Shown: piece by piece, positions 27,301-32,836 of the stretch
How positions within the stretch are numbered: the first letter of the stretch is position 1
How the letters are laid out: every line of letters starts with the position of its first letter
Assembly (NCBI GenBank): GCA_021793315.1
Contig: JAJYSZ010000031.1
Location: 1-32,836 of the forward strand
Length of the DNA: 32,836 nucleotides
Reading direction: 5' to 3'
Source of the DNA: Bacillota bacterium
GTDB taxonomy: Bacteria > Bacillota > Sulfobacillia > JAJZYS01 > JAJYTV01
Notes under the pieces: model-generated
Database searches by the model: none
Told to the model about the DNA's origin: nothing
What the model saw: the letters and a program-made list of their open reading frames with translations, nothing else
Translations under genes and position numbers: made by a program

Positions 27301-28198
27301 GCGGCAGGCCGCATGGCGCCGGGTGGCGGCCTGGTTCGGCTGGGGGGCGCTCGCAGGTCTCGGTTACTTCGTCCTGTTGCCAGTACTTTTGGGTGGCGTA
27401 GCGCTTTTACCCGTCGCCATCGTAGCCTTCGAGGACGGCGTGCTCGAGTCGCTCATCTCCGCCGCGGTGGGATTGCTCGTGGTCCTGGCTCTGGGTGGCG
27501 CAGTGAGCATACCGGCCGCGCTCCTCTTCGTCGCTGCGGTGCTGCTGGGCGTCGAGCTACGGCGGGGGGCACCGCTCTGGCGGCAGGTTGGTCCGGCCTT
27601 TCTGCTCGCCACCGCCGCCATCGCGTGCTACTTCCTGCTGCCGGCCCTCTTTGGTGGCCAGCAGCTGCAGATCAGCCCGCAACAGGCGCACGCCCTAGGC
27701 CAGATGTTCGGGCTGCCGGCGGCTGAAGTGCGCAGCATCACGGCCCAGGTAGGGGCGATGCTGCCGGCGGTTGCGCCACTCTACGGCGGCTTCATACTGT
27801 TCGAAGGCTTCTACTTTACGCGCTGGTCGCTCCTGGCGCGTCACCAGAGCCTTCCGGAGATCCGGCCGTTCCTCTACTGGACGGCACCGGAATGGCTGCC
27901 GCCGCTCTACCTCGTGCTGTTTGCGGCGCAGCTCGGCTCCGGCCTCCTCGGCCTTTCGGCTGAGGCCCAGCGGTGGGTCGGCTTTGGGGTGCTGTGGAGC
28001 GAGGTGCCGCTTCTCGTCATCGGGCTCGCCATCCTGAGCTTCTGGCTCGCGCGGCTCGGCATCCCGCCCATCGTCCGCGTCATCGTCCTCGGCATCCTGC
28101 TCGTAACGCCGGCGTTTGCGGAGCTTCTGATCTGGATTGGCATTCTTGACGTATTCATCGACCTACGGCGGATCCGGGGTTCCACCTCGAGTACCTGA
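27287..28198 (+). CDS. DUF2232 (YybS-like) membrane protein
   Basis: 303 residues with about eight membrane helices, including GYFVLLPVLLGGVALLPVAI and VLESLISAAVGLLVVLALGG near the start and PIVRVIVLGILLVTPAFAELLIWIGILDVFIDLR at the end, the last typical of DUF2232. The family is distantly like ECF-type membrane proteins and sits upstream of rplI in Firmicutes. The function is unknown. ATG at 27287 overlaps the preceding gene. In Bacillus gdpP follows; here rplI does. Confidence 0.8.
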   Translation: MATPERQAAWRRVAAWFGWGALAGLGYFVLLPVLLGGVALLPVAIVAFEDGVLESLISAAVGLLVVLALGGAVSIPAALLFVAAVLLGVELRRGAPLWRQVGPAFLLATAAIACYFLLPALFGGQQLQISPQQAHALGQMFGLPAAEVRSITAQVGAMLPAVAPLYGGFILFEGFYFTRWSLLARHQSLPEIRPFLYWTAPEWLPPLYLVLFAAQLGSGLLGLSAEAQRWVGFGVLWSEVPLLVIGLAILSFWLARLGIPPIVRVIVLGILLVTPAFAELLIWIGILDVFIDLRRIRGSTSST

Positions 28199-28202
28199 AG
28201 GC

Positions 28203-28237
28203 AGGAGGTGTGGCCGCCCGCATGGCGGCCGGACAGT
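28203..28237 (+). promoter_or_regulatory. rplI translation start region: SD, hairpin, ATG
   Basis: A strong AGGAGGTG (28203-28210) lies 27 bases before the rplI ATG (28238). Between them GGCCGCC (28212-28218) and GGCGGCC (28224-28230) form a perfect 7-bp stem with loop CGCAT. Folded, the hairpin leaves an effective gap of 8 bases between Shine-Dalgarno and ATG. No other ribosome-binding site is visible. Confidence 0.6.
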
Positions 28238-28681
28238 ATGCAGGTGATCTTGCGAGAAGACGTAAAGAACCTTGGCAAGCGCGGGGAGATCGTCAAAGTG
28301 GCCGATGGCTACGCCCGGAACTTCCTGTTTCCGCGCGGTCTTGCAGAGGATCTCAACGAGGGTCGCATGAAGCAGGCGCAGGCTGAGCAGCGCAAGGCGC
28401 AGGGACGTCAGGACAGGCTGCTCCAGGAAGCGCAGGCCTTGGGTGAGCGCATCTCGGCGCTGCAGGTCGAGCTGAAGCTCAAGGTGGGAGAGAACGGCAA
28501 GCCTTTCGGTGCCGTGACCGCGCAGGACATCGCGTCAGCGCTCGCGGCCCAGGGCATCGAGGTGGACAAGCGCCGCATCGAGATCTCAGCGCCGATTCGC
28601 CAGCTCGGGGAATACGTCGTCGAGGTGCGGCCGCATGCCAAGGTAACGGCACGCCTGCGCGTCGCCGTCGTCCGGGGTTAG
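28238..28681 (+). CDS. rplI: 50S ribosomal protein bL9
   Basis: 147 residues, usual length. The N-terminal domain MQVILREDVKNLGKRGEIVKV, then DGYARNFLFPRGLA, is diagnostic; a long helix follows to the C-terminal domain (VGENGKPFGAVTAQDIASAL, RLRVAVV). bL9 binds the L1 stalk base of 23S rRNA. ATG at 28238 starts the conserved MQVIL; an in-frame GTG at 28208 overlaps the ribosome-binding site and would add WPPAWRPDS, unlike the family. dnaB follows after 3 bases. Confidence 0.97.
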   Translation: MQVILREDVKNLGKRGEIVKVADGYARNFLFPRGLAEDLNEGRMKQAQAEQRKAQGRQDRLLQEAQALGERISALQVELKLKVGENGKPFGAVTAQDIASALAAQGIEVDKRRIEISAPIRQLGEYVVEVRPHAKVTARLRVAVVRG

Positions 28682-28684
28682 GCC

Positions 28685-30034
28685 ATGGCAACGCCTGAGG
28701 CCGCCCTGGGCCGCACGCCACCCCAGAGCATCGAGGCCGAGCGTGGAGTCCTCGGCTCGATGCTCATCGAGACGGAGGCCATTCCGCAGGCGATTACCAT
28801 CCTGCAGCCGGAAGACTTCTACCGCGACGCGAACCGGGCCATCTACGAGGCGATGCTGACGCTCTTCGAGCGCTCCGAGCCGATCGACCTCGTGACGCTT
28901 TCGGAGGAGTTGCGCAAGAGCGGGAGGCTGGAAGCGACCGGCGGCATCGCCTATCTCACGTCCCTGGCCGCAGGGGTCCCCACGGCGGCGCACGTCGAGC
29001 GCTACGCGCAGATGGTGCGCGACCGCTCACTGGCGCGCCAGGTGATCCGCGCCGGCACCGAGATCGTCGCGCGCGGCTTCGACCCGCAACTGCCTGCGGA
29101 GGAATTGCTGGACGACGCTGAGGCAAAGATCTTCCAGATTGCGCAGAGCCGCAGCACGCGCAGTTACGCTCCTCTCAAGGACGTGCTGCTCGAGACGATC
29201 GGCAAGATGAACACGATCTACCGTGAGGGCGGCGGCGTCACGGGCATCCGCACAGGTTTTCCTCGCCTCGACGAGCTGACGGCGGGATTGCAGCCCGCCG
29301 ACCTCATCATCGTCGCGGCGCGCCCCTCGATGGGCAAGTCGGCCTTCGCCCTGAACCTCGCCCGCAATGCGGCGGTGGAAGGGGTCCCCGTAGCCGTCTT
29401 CTCGCTCGAGATGTCGCGTGAGCAGATCGCTTTGCGCCTCGTCTGCTCCGAGGGCTTCATCAACCAGAACAACCTGCGCACGGGCCGCATGAGCGACGAG
29501 GAGTGGAAGAACTTCGCCCTGGCCGTCGACCGCCTCTCGAGTGCGCCGATCTTCATCGACGACACACCGTCGCTCACGGCCCTCGATCTGCGTGCCAGAG
29601 CCAGGCGGCTCAAGGCGGAGCACCACGTCGGCCTTATTCTGATCGACTACCTCCAGCTGATGGAGGCCAGGACGCGCACGGAGAACCGCCAGCAGGAGAT
29701 TTCGGCGATCTCGCGATCCTTGAAGGCCCTGGCGCGCGAGCTGAGCGTGCCCGTGGTGGCGCTCTCACAGCTCTCGCGCGCGGTCGAGTCCCGGCAGGAC
29801 AAGCAGCCGATGCTTTCCGACCTGAGAGAATCCGGGGCGATCGAACAGGACGCGGACCTCGTGGCGTTCATCTACCGGGACGACTACTACAACCAGGAAC
29901 TGCCGCCCGAGCAGCAGAACATCGCGCAGATCAACATCGCCAAACAGCGCAATGGCCCCGTGGGGAAGGTGTACCTGCACTTCCAGAAGGAATACGGCCG
30001 CTTCGACCTGCGCGAGGTGGAAGAGCCGCGCTAG
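28685..30034 (+). CDS. dnaB: Replicative DNA helicase DnaB
   Basis: 449 residues, full length and without an intein. The N-terminal domain begins TPPQSIEAERGVLGSMLIE. The RecA-like motor has Walker A ARPSMGKSAFAL near residue 212, Walker B GLILIDYLQLM, and the C-terminal DLRESGAIEQDADLVAFIYRD. The hexamer unwinds DNA ahead of the fork; called DnaC in Bacillus. ATG at 28685 is 3 bases after rplI, with only a weak GGGGTTAGG upstream. Loading is probably helped by DciA, encoded near recF. Confidence 0.98.
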   Translation: MATPEAALGRTPPQSIEAERGVLGSMLIETEAIPQAITILQPEDFYRDANRAIYEAMLTLFERSEPIDLVTLSEELRKSGRLEATGGIAYLTSLAAGVPTAAHVERYAQMVRDRSLARQVIRAGTEIVARGFDPQLPAEELLDDAEAKIFQIAQSRSTRSYAPLKDVLLETIGKMNTIYREGGGVTGIRTGFPRLDELTAGLQPADLIIVAARPSMGKSAFALNLARNAAVEGVPVAVFSLEMSREQIALRLVCSEGFINQNNLRTGRMSDEEWKNFALAVDRLSSAPIFIDDTPSLTALDLRARARRLKAEHHVGLILIDYLQLMEARTRTENRQQEISAISRSLKALARELSVPVVALSQLSRAVESRQDKQPMLSDLRESGAIEQDADLVAFIYRDDYYNQELPPEQQNIAQINIAKQRNGPVGKVYLHFQKEYGRFDLREVEEPR

Positions 30035-30065
30035 GAAGCCCTTGCACGCGATCCCGCGGAGCCCA

Positions 30066-30095
30066 AGAGCCCTTTGACACCGGTCAAGGGGCTCT
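30066..30095 (+). terminator. Hairpin after dnaB
   Basis: AGAGCCCTTTGAC and GTCAAGGGGCTCT form a 13-bp stem with one T-G pair and a 4-base loop, 31 bases after the dnaB stop. No T-run follows. The stem contains the -35 of the purA promoter. Confidence 0.65.
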
Positions 30096-30103
30096 GCTAT
30101 CCT
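30074..30103 (+). promoter_or_regulatory. purA promoter
   Basis: TTGACA (30074-30079), an 18-base spacer, and TATCCT (30098-30103) preceded by TGC, an extended -10. Its -35 lies in the stem of the dnaB hairpin. Transcription would start near 30110, about 30 bases before the purA GTG. Confidence 0.65.
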
Positions 30104-30141
30104 TGCGGCGGCCCGTTAGGCCGACTCGAGGAGGCGGTAGA

Positions 30142-31425
30142 GTGCCAGCCATCGCGGTGGTCGGCGCCCAGTTCGGGGACGAAGGCAAGGGGAAAGTGAG
30201 CCACTACCTCGCCCGGCAGGCGCACATGGTGGTTCGCACCCAAGGCGGGAACAACGCAGGGCACACGGTCGTGGTGGGCGGCAGGGTCTTTCGCGTCCAC
30301 ATCGTTCCATCCGGAGTGTTGTACCCCGAATGCAAGAGCGTCATCGGCAATGGCGTCGTGGTGGACCCTCAGGTCCTTCTGCAGGAGATCGACTACCTGC
30401 AGTCCGAGGGCATTGACACGAGCCGGCTCATCCTCTCGGACCGCGCCCACCTCATCATGCCGTACCACAGAATGCTCGACGGCCTGGACGAGGACAGGCG
30501 GGGGCTTCGGCGCATCGGTACGACGCGCCGCGGTATCGGGCCTGCCTACATGGACAAGAACGCACGCCTCGGCATCCGTGTCGCCGACCTCCTCGATCGC
30601 GAGGGGTTGCGCGAGCTGATCGAGGAGAATGTCGCCCTCAAGAACGACCTGCTGCAGAAGGTCTACGGCCAGGAACCGCTGTCGGCGAGTGCCATCTACG
30701 AGGAGTATCTCGGCTACGCCGAGCGCCTCAAGCCATACGTCGCGGATACCTCGCGACTCGTCAACGATGCCATCGACGCTGGGGAGCGGGTGGTATTCGA
30801 AGGAGCGCAGGGATCCCTCCTTGACGTGGATCACGGCACGTATCCGTACGTGACGTCCTCTCACCCGGTCGCGGGTGGGGTGACGATCGGGTCCGGCGTC
30901 GGGCCAACCAAGATCGACAAGGTTCTTGGCGTGCTCAAGGCCTACACGTCGCGCGTGGGCGACGGCCCGTTCCCCACGGAGCTCCTGAACGAACAGGGCG
31001 ATGCGATCCGTGAGCGCGGCAAGGAGTACGGGACGACAACAGGCAGGCCCCGCCGCATTGGCTGGGTCGACGGCGTCCTGCTCGGCTATGCCGCACGCAT
31101 CAACGGGCTGACGCATCTCGCCATCAACTCGGTGGACGTTCTGGCTGGCTTCGACAAGATCAAGGTTGCCGTCGCCTACGAGCTCGACGGCCGGCGCATC
31201 GACGATCCACCGGCGAGTCTGCGGGACTTCGCCCGCTGCCAGCCGATCTACGAGGAACTGGACGGCTGGGGCGAACTCGGTACGCCTGCCCACCGCAAGG
31301 AGATCCCCCACACGCTTGAGCTCTACGTCCAGCGGATCGAGGCGATCACCCATGCCAAGGCGGCGGTGATCTCTGTCGGGCGTGACCAGGGCGAGACCAT
31401 TTACATCGAGGAAATGTTCTCCTAA
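30142..31425 (+). CDS. purA: Adenylosuccinate synthetase
   Basis: 427 residues, full length. It joins IMP and aspartate using GTP, the first step from IMP to AMP. The GTP loop VVGAQFGDEGKGK is at residues 6-18 and the catalytic His lies in GGNNAGHTVVV. IGTTRRGIGPAYMDK and FEGAQGSLLDVDHGTYPYVT follow, and RPRRIGWVDGVLL near the C-terminal third is the base-binding region. GTG at 30142 lies 7 bases after GAGGAGG. Common after dnaB in Firmicutes. It ends just before a palindrome and hairpin. Confidence 0.97.
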   Translation: MPAIAVVGAQFGDEGKGKVSHYLARQAHMVVRTQGGNNAGHTVVVGGRVFRVHIVPSGVLYPECKSVIGNGVVVDPQVLLQEIDYLQSEGIDTSRLILSDRAHLIMPYHRMLDGLDEDRRGLRRIGTTRRGIGPAYMDKNARLGIRVADLLDREGLRELIEENVALKNDLLQKVYGQEPLSASAIYEEYLGYAERLKPYVADTSRLVNDAIDAGERVVFEGAQGSLLDVDHGTYPYVTSSHPVAGGVTIGSGVGPTKIDKVLGVLKAYTSRVGDGPFPTELLNEQGDAIRERGKEYGTTTGRPRRIGWVDGVLLGYAARINGLTHLAINSVDVLAGFDKIKVAVAYELDGRRIDDPPASLRDFARCQPIYEELDGWGELGTPAHRKEIPHTLELYVQRIEAITHAKAAVISVGRDQGETIYIEEMFS

Positions 31426-31426
31426 G

Positions 31427-31450
31427 CATTTAGTTAGGCCTACCTAAATG
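31427..31450. promoter_or_regulatory. Operator-like palindrome 1 (DtxR/MntR-type)
   Basis: A 24-bp inverted repeat with 11 of 12 pairs matching, from CATTTAG to CTAAATG around TAGGCCTA. It contains TTAGGCCTACCTAA (31434-31447), a TTAG-N6-CTAA unit, and resembles DtxR/IdeR-family operators. It begins one base after the purA stop codon. Confidence 0.5.
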
Positions 31451-31490
31451 AAGTGGCACACGTCAATGAGATGTGTGCCACTTAACTTTT
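31451..31490 (+). terminator. purA terminator
   Basis: An 11-bp stem, AAGTGGCACAC (31451-31461) with GTGTGCCACTT (31473-31483), an 11-base loop, then AACTTTT. It is the only hairpin in the window that has both a good stem and a T-run after a gene. Confidence 0.7.
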
Positions 31491-31502
31491 AGTCTGTCCT
31501 AA
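31489..31502. promoter_or_regulatory. Operator-like site 2
   Basis: TTAGTCTGTCCTAA, a TTAG-N6-CTAA unit as in sites 1 and 3. It overlaps the end of the terminator T-run. Confidence 0.45.
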
Positions 31503-31553
31503 TGTCGGAGTTTAGGCATACAGTAGCAATGCAAGCACGTCCGTCATATCTCT

Positions 31554-31567
31554 TTAGGCGAGACTAA
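31554..31567. promoter_or_regulatory. Operator-like site 3
   Basis: TTAGGCGAGACTAA, a third TTAG-N6-CTAA unit, 25 bases before the GTG of the exporter. A further half site, TTTAGGC, lies at 31511-31517. I could not place a promoter with confidence in this gap. Confidence 0.45.
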
Positions 31568-31591
31568 CTTGTGACTTAGGGTGGGGACAGA

Positions 31592-32584
31592 GTGCATCTG
31601 CTTCAGCTAACATTACTGACTTCGAAAGATGCTCTGATTAGTGTAGCGCTGCCGGTTACCGTATTACTATTTTCTGTTGCCTATGTAGAAGCGGCCGGAT
31701 ATTTGAATTTCGAGCGCCTGTTTGCCAAGACACGCGGGTTGCAGCCCGCGCTGGGCGCCCTGGCATCAGCGGTGCCGGGCTGCGCCGGGAGCATCACCTT
31801 GACGCGCCTATATGGGCTTGGGGCCGTGACGGCCGGCACGCTTTATGCCGCGCACGTGGCTACCCTGGGCGACGCGGCCTTTGTCCTTTGGAGCGCAAAG
31901 CCCCTCGACACGCTGGGACTGACGCTGATCGTCGCCGCGATTGGCGCGGTTTTCGGCTACCTCGTGCAATCGAGCGCGGCCGCCAAGTTCCTGCGGCTGG
32001 ACGATGCCAGCTTCAGCTGCCCGGTGCCGAATCGCCTGCCGATGTGGGCGGCTCTGCTATGGCTCTCCCTGCTGGTTCTTGCTCTCGCGGCTGCGGTACT
32101 ACTACCTCATATGTTCGTCGTGTCCGGCAGCATCGGTCTTGTATTCGTCGCATTGGGCATGGTCATGCTGAGGCTGCCGCCCGCGCCCCTGCCGGCAAGT
32201 CCGCTCGGGAAGGCGCTCCAGTCCTCGGTGCGCGACGCGGCAGAGATCATCATCTGGGTGGTGGCGGCCGATGTTCTCTTTCAGTTGGGCAACGCACTGT
32301 CGGGTGGCATCCTCGTGCAGATGCTGCAGGGAAACGTCCTGATCGATGTGCTGCTCGCGGCCGCTGTCGGCCTCATCCCGGGCTGTGGTCCTCAGATCGT
32401 GGTGGCGACGCTGTTCGTGAGCGGCGACCTGCCGTTTGCAGCGCTGCTCGCGAATACGCTGAGCCAGCATGGCGACGCGATCTTCCCGCTTCTCAAGGCG
32501 CAGCGCCGCCTTGCGACCTACCTGACGCTAGTCGGCGGCGTCGTTGGCCTGGTGGTCGGGTTGCTCTGGGCCGGCATCACCTGA
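31592..32584 (+). CDS. Putative 10-TM heavy-metal (arsenic/manganese) exporter
   Basis: 330 residues with about ten membrane helices. Two inverted halves show the family signatures: AVPGCAGSITLTRLYGLGAV, then HVATLGDAAFVL, and later GLIPGCGPQIVVATLFVSGD, then LSQHGDAIFPLLKAQRR. This fits the ArsP_2-type putative heavy-metal exporters, whose members are also named putative manganese transporters. The GTG at 31592 is preceded by TAGGGTGGGG. Three TTAG-N6-CTAA sites upstream suggest a DtxR/MntR-family regulator, which supports manganese or iron as the cue. The first about 130 bases are markedly more AT-rich than the rest. The metal is inferred, not shown. Confidence 0.75.
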   Translation: MHLLQLTLLTSKDALISVALPVTVLLFSVAYVEAAGYLNFERLFAKTRGLQPALGALASAVPGCAGSITLTRLYGLGAVTAGTLYAAHVATLGDAAFVLWSAKPLDTLGLTLIVAAIGAVFGYLVQSSAAAKFLRLDDASFSCPVPNRLPMWAALLWLSLLVLALAAAVLLPHMFVVSGSIGLVFVALGMVMLRLPPAPLPASPLGKALQSSVRDAAEIIIWVVAADVLFQLGNALSGGILVQMLQGNVLIDVLLAAAVGLIPGCGPQIVVATLFVSGDLPFAALLANTLSQHGDAIFPLLKAQRRLATYLTLVGGVVGLVVGLLWAGIT

Positions 32585-32590
32585 TGCCGC

Positions 32591-32619
32591 TTGCCGCGAT
32601 GCCGGGCGATCGGTATAAT
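32591..32619 (+). promoter_or_regulatory. Promoter for the tRNA genes
   Basis: TTGCCG (32591-32596), a 17-base spacer and a perfect TATAAT (32614-32619). Transcription would begin near 32626, 3 bases before the tRNA-Gly. Confidence 0.8.
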
Positions 32620-32628
32620 GGCCTTTGC

Positions 32629-32703
32629 GCGGGAGTAGTTCAGCGGTAGAATATCGGCTTCCCAAGCCGAGGGTCGCGGGTTCGAATCCCGTCTCCCGCT
32701 CCA
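32629..32703 (+). tRNA. tRNA-Gly (anticodon CCC)
   Basis: Cloverleaf: acceptor GCGGGAG with CTCCCGC, D arm with AGTTCAGCGGTAGAAT, anticodon stem TCGGC/GCCGA around TTCCCAA, T arm GCGGGTTCGAATCCCGT, and an encoded CCA at 32701-32703. It reads GGG. Confidence 0.97.
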
Positions 32704-32709
32704 GTTTTT

Positions 32710-32785
32710 GCTGGTGTAGCTCAGTTGGTAGAGCAGCGCACTCGTAATGCGCAGGTCGTCAGTTCGAGTCTGACCACCAGCTCCA
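32710..32785 (+). tRNA. tRNA-Thr (anticodon CGT)
   Basis: Cloverleaf: acceptor GCTGGTG with CACCAGC, D arm AGCTCAGTTGGTAGAGC, anticodon stem GCGCA/TGCGC around CTCGTAA, T arm with GTTCGAGTC, and an encoded CCA at 32783-32785. It reads ACG. Six bases separate it from tRNA-Gly, so they are co-transcribed. The last 51 bases of the window hold nothing I recognise. Confidence 0.97.
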
Positions 32786-32836
32786 GAAAGTTCAGTCCCA
32801 CAGCGGCTTGCAGGACTCGCCCCCCCGAGGGTATCG

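Noticed and set aside
32786-32836. A third tRNA or other gene at the right edge
   Set aside because: The last 51 bases show no cloverleaf or coding start.

Overview
The window is about 33 kb of chromosome spanning the replication origin of a high-GC, spore-forming member of the Bacillota (Firmicutes). The gene order rpmH-rnpA-yidD-yidC-jag-rsmG-noc-parA-parB on one side of dnaA, and dnaN-rlbA-recF-remB-gyrB on the other, is the Firmicute origin layout. Sporulation-linked genes (a CotF-like coat protein, YyaC, the YidC/Jag pair) point to an endospore former. High GC, frequent TTG/GTG starts, an S53 acid-type peptidase and dciA next to recF suggest a deep lineage such as Symbiobacteriia, Limnochordia, Sulfobacillia or Thermaerobacter-like organisms; I cannot decide between them from the sequence.

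Layout. 1-3.6 kb: the 5' end of pdxS (minus), then DUF192, a secreted S53 peptidase and a CotF-like protein (plus). 3.6-15 kb: the replication and topology genes on the minus strand, read from dnaA through dnaN, rlbA, recF, dciA, remB, gyrB and gyrA. gyrA is split from gyrB by two plus-strand genes, a CDF metal exporter and a DUF6930/DUF7309-type protein. The dnaA-dnaN gap (13409-13647) holds an origin with an AT-rich unwinding segment, six DnaA-trio triplets and DnaA boxes; a second cluster of three boxes lies upstream of dnaA. 15.3-20.5 kb: rpmH through parB on the plus strand, with a perfect Noc-binding palindrome inside noc and a perfect parS just after parB. mnmE and mnmG, usually found between jag and rsmG, are absent here. 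20.5-25.4 kb: a run of envelope-type and little-known genes (DUF4446, lipid kinase, YkuS, YyaC on the minus strand, YkvI, a TPR protein, a small membrane protein, CvpA, DUF951). 25.4-31.4 kb: rpsF-ssb-rpsR, a MazG-like protein, DUF2232, rplI, dnaB and purA; gdpP, usual before rplI, is absent. 31.4-32.8 kb: a putative heavy-metal/manganese exporter behind three TTAG-N6-CTAA operator-like sites, then tRNA-Gly(CCC) and tRNA-Thr(CGT).

How it works together. DnaA, DnaN, RecF, DciA, DnaB, SSB and gyrase start and run replication; ParA/ParB/parS and Noc segregate the chromosome and protect the nucleoid; ribosomal proteins, RNase P protein, the YidC insertase and RsmG tie growth genes to the origin. 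I saw no mobile element or CRISPR array. The most distinctive points are the Noc-binding site in a noc gene lacking the usual membrane-targeting leader, two genes that appear to start with CTG, a hairpin between the Shine-Dalgarno and ATG of rplI, a doubled-length bS6, Met at GyrA position 83, an S53 peptidase without its usual prodomain, and the triple metal-regulator-like operator. No wholly new multi-gene system is evident.
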